Below are positions 1 through 6,316 of a stretch of 18,369 bases of DNA, piece by piece (the first letter of the stretch is position 1; each line of letters begins with the position of its first letter). The position numbers and the translations under genes are program-made. The notes under the pieces are model-generated. The model worked only from the letters and a program-made list of their open reading frames with translations, made no database searches and was not told the DNA's origin. The stretch covers positions 1-18,369 of the forward strand of contig JAGIAF010000022.1 of the NCBI GenBank assembly GCA_017745015.1, in the 5' to 3' direction. The DNA is from Bdellovibrio sp. GTDB lineage: Bacteria; Bdellovibrionota; Bdellovibrionia; Bdellovibrionales; Bdellovibrionaceae.

Positions 1-1154
1 GCCTCAGCCGCCGCCGCATCCATTTCCTCCTGCGATCCCCAGCCAGCATCCGCTGGATTTGTCGTAGGAGCTGCTTGCTGCACTGGATCCATGGAAACAG
101 GAACTTCACCTTCAGAAGCCGCAGGACCACCCTCTTTAGGCGGCGCCATAATTGAAACTGGAGCCTGACGTTGTTGAAGAACATCTGGATCTACAGAACC
201 GTCTGCACGAATCGCTTCTACTGGAATGCCCGTTTGCAAAGGTTTGGTTGGGAATTTTCCCACCGGAGTTCCCGGTGGCAGTTCGCCCTGTTGTCGAGCA
301 CCACCTGCTTGCTGTTGTCCTTGAACCGGTGCGATTGGCGCAGCCGGAGCTTTCGGAGCCACAGTGGGCGTCGGAGTGGGAGCGTAAAGCTCCGTTTCTG
401 TGACTTCGATTTTTCCCGTCATTGGCACATCGGCCACGATCTTACGAATGTCGGTTAAGTTCTCATAAACTTTCCCACGAAGCTTGATCATGTTCTGACC
501 ATTTTTTTCGTAATCGTAAACATCAAGACGAATCATATGATCACGACTTCGCTCTTGAGACCAATCTTTGCAACTCAACTTCACCAATTGATCTTGATCG
601 TTTCCTTGCAAAGAACACGTGATAGTTTTATTTAAAATTGTCGCACTCAAACCCAGAACTTCTTCAAGACCATCTGGATAAAAACTCACAGAGATCTGAC
701 CCTCTTTGGGAGCATTAAAAGAAGCCAGGCGTTTTGCAGCGACTTTATCAGAACACTTCTCAAAAATTTCTGCTTTTTGAGGATAGCCGTTCACACCCAT
801 CACATCGCGATTCACCACATAACGATCACAACGGAATAAAGACTTGTTTGATAATTTCACATTTGTTGAGGCCAAGAGTGCGCGCTGAACTTTACCAAAA
901 GGCGATTTACCAATCGGACGACGTTCAGACGACAAAACCCACCAAGCTTCACGATGAATAGCATCGGCTTGCTCAAAAAGTCGAGCTACGGAGCTCAAAC
1001 TTTTCTCTTTCGGAGACACCGCTGCAACTTTCTTTACGGTGGTCACCGGCGCAGGTGTCACTACAGGAGGTGCTTCTTTTTTTAAAAAACAGCCACTGGT
1101 TGTGATCACAAGACCTGCAATTGAGAAAGGCAGAACAATTTGGGCAAATTTCAT
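1..1154 (-). CDS. Lipoprotein of unknown function, C-terminus cut by window edge
   Basis: The frame is open from an ATG at 1154 to the left edge (about 384 residues visible) with no stop. An AAGGAG ribosome site lies just before the ATG. The N-terminus has a hydrophobic stretch ending in TTSGC (Cys22), a lipoprotein signal with a slightly unusual Thr at -3. A Val/Pro/Thr linker follows, then a domain of about 200 residues (roughly 45-245) with several Cys and basic/aromatic residues. The rest, from about residue 250, is a low-complexity Pro/Ala/Gln-rich region with a few acidic stretches. I do not recognise the family. It is probably an envelope protein anchored to a membrane, with the Pro-rich part as a spacer. 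It is divergent from the acyl-CoA ligase gene across a 118-bp gap. Existence of the gene is clear; the function is unknown. Confidence 0.8.
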   Translation of the reverse strand, partial: MKFAQIVLPFSIAGLVITTSGCFLKKEAPPVVTPAPVTTVKKVAAVSPKEKSLSSVARLFEQADAIHREAWWVLSSERRPIGKSPFGKVQRALLASTNVKLSNKSLFRCDRYVVNRDVMGVNGYPQKAEIFEKCSDKVAAKRLASFNAPKEGQISVSFYPDGLEEVLGLSATILNKTITCSLQGNDQDQLVKLSCKDWSQERSRDHMIRLDVYDYEKNGQNMIKLRGKVYENLTDIRKIVADVPMTGKIEVTETELYAPTPTPTVAPKAPAAPIAPVQGQQQAGGARQQGELPPGTPVGKFPTKPLQTGIPVEAIRADGSVDPDVLQQRQAPVSIMAPPKEGGPAASEGEVPVSMDPVQQAAPTTNPADAGWGSQEEMDAAAAE

Positions 1155-1199
1155 ACTCCTTAAGTCTTACAAAGGCCCCTACTGAACACAAGAATTTCC

Positions 1200-1229
1200 T
1201 TTACCCAGCTAGAATCTGTACTCTAAAAT
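1200..1229 (+). promoter_or_regulatory. Candidate sigma-70-type promoter for the acyl-CoA ligase gene
   Basis: A TTTACC hexamer at 1200-1205 and TAAAAT at 1224-1229 are separated by 18 bases. This would start transcription near 1236, about 37 bases before the fadD-type ATG, which has GGAGGT at 1264-1269. The match is by eye; the -35 is only 4 of 6 to consensus. Confidence 0.4.
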
Positions 1230-1272
1230 TATTAAGTACATACATCGAAGCACGTTCTACTCTGGAGGTCCC

Positions 1273-2937
1273 ATGGAAAAGATTTGGCTTAAGAACTATC
1301 CTGCTGGCGTAGGTCCTGAAATCGACCTCAACCAATACCAATCTTTGATGGAGATTTACGACGAATCCATCCGCAAATTCGGCGCGAAAAAAGCCTTCAC
1401 CAATATGGGCGTCAGTCTCACATTTAACGAACTAGACCAAAAGGTGTCTCAGTTCGCTTCATTCCTACAAAATGAACTGAAATTGAAAAAAGGCGATCGC
1501 ATCGCGATTCAAATGCCCAACCTTTTGCAATTTCCGGTTGCCGCTTTCGCAGCTCTTCGCGTGGGCTTGACGATCGTGAACACCAACCCTCTTTACTCGG
1601 CTAAAGAGATGCAACACCAATTCAAAGACTCTGGCGCAAAAGCCATCGTGATCATGGCAAATTTCGCAAGCCACCTTGAGCAAATCATCAAAGACACGCA
1701 AATCGAAAGCGTTGTGATCACAGAGATCGCCGACTTGTTCCCTACTCCAAAGCGTATTCTTGTGAACTCCGTTGTGAAGTATATCAAGAAAATGGTTCCC
1801 ACCTACAACTTGCCTCAAGCCTACACATTCCGTCAGGCCTTGCAGCTGGGAGCAATGCGCCCGCACCAAAACGTTCCGACCAAACATGATGACATCGCAT
1901 TCCTACAATACACCGGCGGCACGACGGGCGTGGCTAAAGGCGCGATGCTCACTCACCGCAATGTTCTTGCGAACATGTTGCAAATCCGCTTGTGGATGAG
2001 CCCAAAACTTGTGGAAGGCCAAGAGATCGCCATCGCAGCTCTTCCGCTTTACCACATCTTCGCTTTGACGTTGAACTGCTTGGCGTTCTTAAAAATGGGC
2101 GCGGAAAACGTTCTGATCACAAATCCAAAAGATATTCCAGGCTTCATCAAAGAAATGAAGAAGACGCCATTCACTGCCTTGTCAGGCGTGAACACACTTT
2201 TCAATGCGTTGATGAACAATCCTGAATTTGTGACGATTGATTTTTCTCGCGTAAAAATCAGCGTTGCAGGTGCGATGACTCTGCAAAGACCTGTTGCTGA
2301 AAAATGGATGGAACTTACGAAGTCTGTGATCGTAGAAGGTTACGGCCTGACAGAAGCTTCTCCGGTGGTGAGCTGCAACCCTATCGATGGCCGCGACAAA
2401 GTGGGCACCATCGGTCTGCCAATGCCAAGCACAGACGTAAAACTTGTTGATGACGACGGTCACGAAGTCAAAGAGGACGAAGCTGGTGAGCTTTGTGCGA
2501 AAGGCCCTCAAGTGATGGCGGGATACTGGAATCGTCCCGAAGAAACAGCCGCTGTTCTTAAAGATGGCTGGTTGAAAACCGGTGACATTGCGACTGTGGA
2601 TTCTGATGGTTTCTTTAAAATCGTCGACCGCAAAAAAGATATGATCTTGGTTTCAGGCTTTAACGTTTATCCGAACGAAGTAGAAGAAGCCATCGCTTCT
2701 CACCCGGGCGTCTTGGAAGTAGCCGCGATCGGTGTTCCTGATGAACACTCCGGAGAGATCGTAAAAGCTGTGATCGTGAAAAAAGATCCTGCATTGACAG
2801 CGGAAGATGTGATCGCTCACGCAAGAAAGAGCCTGACAGGTTATAAAGTTCCAAAACTTGTCGAGTTCCGCACGGAGCTTCCGAAAACGAATGTCGGCAA
2901 AATCCTTCGCCGCGCCCTTCGCGAACCCACCAAATAA
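1273..2937 (+). CDS. fadD: Long-chain fatty-acid-CoA ligase (AMP-forming), FadD type
   Basis: This 554-residue protein belongs to the ANL adenylate-forming superfamily. It would activate fatty acids with ATP to an acyl-AMP and then to acyl-CoA at the cytoplasmic face of the membrane, feeding beta-oxidation or lipid remodelling. The family landmarks are all present and in order: the P-loop YTGGTTGVAKG at residues 213-223, the GYGLTEASP motif around 356-364, the ATP-binding Asp in KTGD (D438), the hinge DRKKD at 452-456 followed by SGFNVYPNEVE, and the C-terminal catalytic Lys in PKTNVGK (K543). Length is normal for FadD. The ATG is preceded by GGAGGT at good spacing. It appears monocistronic, with a structured palindromic region directly after the stop. 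Exact chain-length specificity cannot be read from the sequence. Confidence 0.93.
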   Translation: MEKIWLKNYPAGVGPEIDLNQYQSLMEIYDESIRKFGAKKAFTNMGVSLTFNELDQKVSQFASFLQNELKLKKGDRIAIQMPNLLQFPVAAFAALRVGLTIVNTNPLYSAKEMQHQFKDSGAKAIVIMANFASHLEQIIKDTQIESVVITEIADLFPTPKRILVNSVVKYIKKMVPTYNLPQAYTFRQALQLGAMRPHQNVPTKHDDIAFLQYTGGTTGVAKGAMLTHRNVLANMLQIRLWMSPKLVEGQEIAIAALPLYHIFALTLNCLAFLKMGAENVLITNPKDIPGFIKEMKKTPFTALSGVNTLFNALMNNPEFVTIDFSRVKISVAGAMTLQRPVAEKWMELTKSVIVEGYGLTEASPVVSCNPIDGRDKVGTIGLPMPSTDVKLVDDDGHEVKEDEAGELCAKGPQVMAGYWNRPEETAAVLKDGWLKTGDIATVDSDGFFKIVDRKKDMILVSGFNVYPNEVEEAIASHPGVLEVAAIGVPDEHSGEIVKAVIVKKDPALTAEDVIAHARKSLTGYKVPKLVEFRTELPKTNVGKILRRALREPTK

Positions 2938-2940
2938 AAC

Positions 2941-3076
2941 GACCAACCACATAGGTTGGTCAAAAAGGTTCATATGCGAGGCGGAGGGTGGCGACTGCCA
3001 CGAAGGCGTACTCATGGTACGCCGTAGAGCAAGGCGCCATCCGACAACGAAGTCAGATGAGCCTTTTTCACCAACC
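2941..3076. repeat. Nested palindromic intergenic element, probable bidirectional terminator
   Basis: The element fills the convergent gap between the fadD stop (2937) and the HiPIP stop (3079). Outer arms 2954-2973 and 3057-3076 are inverted repeats matching at 18 of 20 positions, each carrying an AAAAAGG/CCTTTTT block. Inside are 2986-2993 pairing with 3035-3042 (8 pairs, one G-U), a GTGGC/GCCAC hairpin at 2988-3001 that competes with it, and a perfect GGCGTAC/GTACGCC hairpin at 3005-3023. The left arm 2954-2961 can also pair with 2941-2948 (loop ACATA), followed on the minus strand by a GTTTTATTT tract. The T5 tracts on both outer sides of the structured core fit rho-independent termination in both directions. 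The size and architecture also fit a non-autonomous palindromic repeat; copy number cannot be judged from one window. Confidence 0.7.
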
Positions 3077-3078
3077 GC

Positions 3079-3468
3079 TTAAGCTTTTTTATTCCAAGAT
3101 GCGCACCAAGCGTTGGCGTAAACATGTTTGCCAGCGAAGATCGTGCAAGTTCCAACTTCTTTACCATTTTGAGTTGTTACTTTTTTATAGAAGCCACAAG
3201 TTGCGCAATGGTTGCCTTTAGCTTCTGGAGATTTCGTGTGGTCTTCAACGTACTTCACAGCTTTTGCTACTGGATCTTTTGGATCAACCATAGGAGCTGC
3301 GCCACCTGCTGCTGCCGGAGCTGCGGGAGCCGCACTTCTTCTTTTTTCTTGAGCTTGTGCTTCTGAAGTGAAAACTGCGCGCAATGCTGTTGGAGCAACA
3401 ACGGCTACGCCTGTGATTTTAGCTAGAGTGGAAAAGAAACTTCTGCGATTCATTTTATTTTCAATCAT
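3079..3468 (-). CDS. High-potential iron-sulfur protein (HiPIP), Tat-exported
   Basis: This 129-residue protein is a small periplasmic electron carrier. The N-terminus carries a twin-arginine signal (MNRRSFFSTL, residues 6-15) followed by a hydrophobic stretch and an AQA cleavage site near residue 39, as expected for a cofactor protein folded before export. An Ala/Pro linker (46-59) follows. The C-terminal domain holds four cysteines, C88-x2-C91, C108 and C122, with aromatic residues around them (CGFY, AWCASW), the HiPIP pattern for one [4Fe-4S] cluster. I start at the ATG at 3468, because AGGAG lies at a suitable distance before it; the ATG at 3453 (Met6) would leave a more typical Tat n-region. 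Such proteins usually shuttle electrons to or from membrane oxidases or detoxifying enzymes. The partner here is unknown. Confidence 0.9.
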   Translation of the reverse strand: MIENKMNRRSFFSTLAKITGVAVVAPTALRAVFTSEAQAQEKRRSAAPAAPAAAGGAAPMVDPKDPVAKAVKYVEDHTKSPEAKGNHCATCGFYKKVTTQNGKEVGTCTIFAGKHVYANAWCASWNKKA

Positions 3469-3499
3469 GGTGTCTCCTCGTATGTATGAACACTCTCAA

Positions 3500-3541
3500 T
3501 TAGTATTCATTTTCATTTGCTTTTCAATTACAATTTGAAAA
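3500..3541 (-). promoter_or_regulatory. Candidate HiPIP promoter with overlapping palindrome
   Basis: On the minus strand TTGAAA (3527-3522) and TACTAA (3505-3500) are 16 bases apart, about 30 bases before the HiPIP start. The -35 lies in one arm of an inverted repeat, TTTTCAA (3521-3527) and TTGAAAA (3535-3541), which could be an operator. The whole region is AT-rich, so some symmetry is expected by chance. Confidence 0.35.
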
Positions 3542-3618
3542 TGACTGAGAATGGCGAAAAGGACAACGCCACGAATGGTTGCGTGAGTTAACTCAATGCA
3601 TAATTTAAGATTTAGAAT

Positions 3619-4155
3619 TTAGTGAGTGTGAGCTTCACACTGACAAGCACGACGATTCAAAACGTGAGCAGTCACAAGCATCAAACTGCCAATGATGGTG
3701 ACGACATCGTGCTCATAGATCTCCACCATTTCATGGGGAAGAACCGAACCGCACGCCACCAACAAAAGACCCATAGCACCCATGGCAAAGACTTTAGTTT
3801 GACGGTGATGTTTGTAGCCTGACCAGAAAGCAAAAAGACCAATTGGCAAGATCACAGCAGCCATGGACAGATGCACCCACGATGCTTCAAAGGCTTCTCC
3901 CAAAACCGGAAGAGCCAGGATCAATAGCGGCGTCACTAAGCAGTGAATCGCACAGATTGTTGAAAGCAAGATGCCAAGTTTATCCCAGCGATCCGTTTCT
4001 TCGGCGAATTCGGCATGTTTGGAGTGATCGACGTCGCAGCACGCTTCTGCTGCAAGCGGAGTTGGATTCAGGGGGCTCATATTAGGATTTGCGACTACTT
4101 CAACCGACTTAATAACCGGTTTTGATTTTAAAAATTGCTCGTCCACACTCACCAC
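3619..4155 (-). CDS. MerC-domain integral membrane protein (possible metal transport)
   Basis: The 178-residue product has an N-terminal soluble segment with CC at 39-40 and His at 44 and 47, then four probable membrane spans at about 60-85, 94-112, 122-139 and 150-167. The first span contains CAIHC (68-72), matching the paired-Cys motif in the first helix of MerC-type mercury importers, and the tail ends in CQCEAHTH, another metal-binding-looking cluster. MerC proteins move Hg(II) into the cytosol for MerA, but many chromosomal MerC-domain proteins stand alone with no mer operon, as here: no merR, merA or merP is present. A role in handling some thiophilic metal is inference. The start is unclear: tandem GTG codons at 4155 and 4152 have no good ribosome site, while GTG at 4146 has AGGTGG five bases before it. 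Confidence 0.75.
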   Translation of the reverse strand: MVSVDEQFLKSKPVIKSVEVVANPNMSPLNPTPLAAEACCDVDHSKHAEFAEETDRWDKLGILLSTICAIHCLVTPLLILALPVLGEAFEASWVHLSMAAVILPIGLFAFWSGYKHHRQTKVFAMGAMGLLLVACGSVLPHEMVEIYEHDVVTIIGSLMLVTAHVLNRRACQCEAHTH

Positions 4156-4275
4156 CTAGAATTGGTTTTCCCCTAAATGCAAGTCACTGTCAACTAGACT
4201 TCAGAGAGAAAGGCAGTTTCTACACTAATACACCAGCCCCGTTCAAGCCCTCCTCGACTTTCCAAATAATAATAT

Positions 4276-5763
4276 ATGTCAGATTCCTTCCCCCCTTTAA
4301 GAGGCACCATTTCGCTTCTTGCCTTTCCAAAGGACACAGACCATACAGTTAAAGTGAGCAGTACAAATCAAGTTCCCATTTATGAGTTAGGTCCCGCGTT
4401 TTATGACGAAGTTCAAGCTGCGAAATTTCCGCAACTGACTCTGCGCTATCGCAACAATACAGCGGCAGCCCTGATAGGGCTTGAAGAACTCTCCACCCAA
4501 CAATGGCAAGCTCACTTCGCAGAGTTTCAACCTCTTCCGCGAAATATCCACGCTCCTTTGGCTCTTCGTTATCACGGACACCAATTTCGAGTTTACAATC
4601 CGCAATTAGGTGATGGTCGCGGCTTCTTGTTTGCGCAGTTTTTCGCAAATGGAAAGCTCTATGACTTAGGCACCAAAGGCAGCGGCAAGACTCCTTATTC
4701 CCGAGGTGGCGACGGTCGCTTAACTCTCAAAGGGGCGTTCCGTGAGATCTTGGCCACCGAACTCTTAGAATCCTACGGGGTTAATACCAGCAAAACCTTT
4801 TCCGTTTTTGAAACCGGAGAAAGTCTTGAGCGTCACGATGAACCGTCACCTACTCGCGCAGGAGTGCTAGTTCGCCTCAACCACAGTCATATCCGCTTTG
4901 GCACTTTCCAACGTTTGGCGGCGTTAGGTGAAAACGATAACATTAAGAAACTGGTGAAGTATTGCGTACGCCATTACTACCCAGACCTTGCTGCCCTTGA
5001 TGACGTCGAGCAAGCATCGTCGTTTTTGAGAGCGGTTTCCCACAGAAAAGCACAAACTGTCGCGCAATGGATGATGGCCGGATTCGTTCATGGAGTGCTT
5101 AACACTGACAACATGAATATCACCGGTGAGAGTTTCGACTATGGACCTTACCGCTTCTTGCCTAAATATGATCCGGCCTTTACCGCAGCGTATTTTGATC
5201 AACAAGGTCTTTACTGTTTTGGTCGCCAGCCTTCTGCGGTGTTGTGGAATCTTTTCCAACTGGGAGCCGCTTTAAAGTCCGCCTTCCCAACTTTACCCAT
5301 TGAAGAATTACTTGAAGACTTCGGTGATGAATTCAATATGCAGGTTCGCGCAAATTTAATGAGACGTTTGAATCTTCGCAATCCTTTACAGGATGAACGA
5401 GCAGCCTCTGATCTTGAAGATGAATTGGTGATGAACTTCTTTAAGTTCTTGGACGAATCACAAAGCTTATATGAACAAACGTTCTTTGATCTGCATTCGG
5501 GTATTAGTGACGAGCGCCTTTTACGATCACCCCAAGCTGAAAACTATAAGGGCTTAAGCTTTAAAGCTCTTAAAGAAACTCTTGAATGTTTTGAGATCCT
5601 TGATGAGATGAAAGCGGATCATCCTTATTTTGATAACGCCAGCTGCTGCTCGCTATTGATTGATGAGTTGGAATCCATCTGGGCACCCATTGCTGAAAAA
5701 GACGACTGGAGCCTTTTTGAGAAGAAGCTCCAGGACATTCGCTCCTTCCGCGGGGTTTATTAG
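4276..5763 (+). CDS. selO: Protein adenylyltransferase SelO (YdiU/UPF0061 family)
   Basis: This 495-residue protein is a pseudokinase-fold enzyme that transfers AMP from ATP to Ser/Thr/Tyr of target proteins. SelO is linked to redox stress in bacteria and mitochondria. Visible family marks are LGDGRGFLFAQ (about 113-123), TKGSGKTPYSRGGDGR with the invariant-type Lys134, the following REILATELL segment, RAGVLVRLNHSHIRFGTFQ, and the active-site stretch NTDN (276-279) with DYGP beginning at D288. The 10-residue gap from D278 to D288 equals that between the catalytic and metal-binding Asp of studied SelOs. The protein ends in RGVY and lacks the C-terminal Cys-containing tail that many SelOs use for redox control. 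No Shine-Dalgarno precedes the ATG at 4276; an AT-rich stretch directly before it could be a -10, so a leaderless transcript or a later start (GTG at 4354) is possible. Confidence 0.92.
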   Translation: MSDSFPPLRGTISLLAFPKDTDHTVKVSSTNQVPIYELGPAFYDEVQAAKFPQLTLRYRNNTAAALIGLEELSTQQWQAHFAEFQPLPRNIHAPLALRYHGHQFRVYNPQLGDGRGFLFAQFFANGKLYDLGTKGSGKTPYSRGGDGRLTLKGAFREILATELLESYGVNTSKTFSVFETGESLERHDEPSPTRAGVLVRLNHSHIRFGTFQRLAALGENDNIKKLVKYCVRHYYPDLAALDDVEQASSFLRAVSHRKAQTVAQWMMAGFVHGVLNTDNMNITGESFDYGPYRFLPKYDPAFTAAYFDQQGLYCFGRQPSAVLWNLFQLGAALKSAFPTLPIEELLEDFGDEFNMQVRANLMRRLNLRNPLQDERAASDLEDELVMNFFKFLDESQSLYEQTFFDLHSGISDERLLRSPQAENYKGLSFKALKETLECFEILDEMKADHPYFDNASCCSLLIDELESIWAPIAEKDDWSLFEKKLQDIRSFRGVY

Positions 5764-5865
5764 GCGCCCTGCTCCCGGAGGAGCGCTGATCCTATAAGAA
5801 GCCCATGGTTTCTTACTTCTTGAATACACATTGTGCATTTCTCTGTTAGAGTTCCGTTAAGGGTC

Positions 5866-5894
5866 TTGAACCGACTCTTCGAAGTTGTTAAGAC
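5866..5894 (+). promoter_or_regulatory. Candidate promoter for the small exported protein
   Basis: TTGAAC at 5866-5871 and TAAGAC at 5889-5894 are separated by 17 bases and would give a 5' leader of about 20 bases before the ATG at 5923. The -10 matches consensus at only three positions, so this is tentative. Confidence 0.3.
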
Positions 5895-5922
5895 GTGAAC
5901 ACCAAACACTTCGGAGGTCCCA

Positions 5923-6243
5923 ATGATCGCTTTGCTTGCTGCTTCTGCAATTATCTCATGCTTCTCTGAAACCAACTATAATCACCGCCTGGATTTAGTC
6001 GTTCATTCTGAATACAGCTCCGTTCTGGGAGCGTCTGTTTACGACGTAAAAAAAGGTGAAACCGCTGAATCCACTTACTCTGAAACTCTAGCAGCGGGAA
6101 CAATGGATCCGATGGCTCCTTATTTTTTGGTGACTTTGAAAAATGGCAAAGAGCTAACTATTGATTACGACGCCGTCGGCACTCCAGCTTTGGGCGCTGT
6201 CCAAGTGGACAACGAAACTTACATCTGCCGCGAAATTCTTTAG
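5923..6243 (+). CDS. Small exported protein of unknown function
   Basis: This 106-residue protein has a strong GGAGG ribosome site at 5913-5917 and its own terminator, so it is very likely real. The first 15 or so residues (MIALLAASAIISCF) are short and hydrophobic, fitting a brief Sec signal or N-terminal anchor; a Cys at position 13 sits after IIS, a weak lipobox-like context. The rest is polar and mixed, with alternating hydrophobic residues suggesting a small beta-rich domain, and a second Cys near the end (YICREIL). I do not recognise a family. It is flanked by SelO on the same strand 159 bases upstream and faces the RND operon tail to tail. Confidence 0.72.
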   Translation: MIALLAASAIISCFSETNYNHRLDLVVHSEYSSVLGASVYDVKKGETAESTYSETLAAGTMDPMAPYFLVTLKNGKELTIDYDAVGTPALGAVQVDNETYICREIL

Positions 6244-6247
6244 AAAT

Positions 6248-6275
6248 AAAAAGCCGGGTCTCCCCGGCTTTTTTT
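6248..6275. terminator. Bidirectional rho-independent terminator
   Basis: GCCGGG (6253-6258), loop TCTC, and CCCGGC (6263-6268) form a perfect GC stem flanked by A5 on the left and T7 on the right. It starts four bases after the stop codon of the small exported protein and lies 40 bases beyond the stop of the convergent RND gene, so it can end transcripts from both sides. Confidence 0.9.
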
Positions 6276-6286
6276 AGTTTTGATGC

Positions 6287-6316
6287 GGTGGGCACCCAAA
6301 AAGTGCCTGGCACCTT
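6287..6316. repeat. REP-like short palindromes at the end of the RND gene
   Basis: Two palindromes lie side by side: GGTG-GG-CACC (6287-6296) and GTGCC-T-GGCAC (6303-6313), the second extended by outer A/T pairs (6300-6301 with 6315-6316). The second overlaps the stop codon of the RND gene. Palindromes of the GGTGCC/GGCACC type occur as dispersed REP-like repeats in many bacterial genomes; only this copy is visible here, apart from a possible half-site near 17445. Confidence 0.4.

Noticed and set aside
4156..4275. TTGACA (minus strand, 4194-4189) as the MerC gene promoter
   Set aside because: No acceptable -10 lies 16-19 bases downstream, nor a MerR-type long-spacer arrangement.
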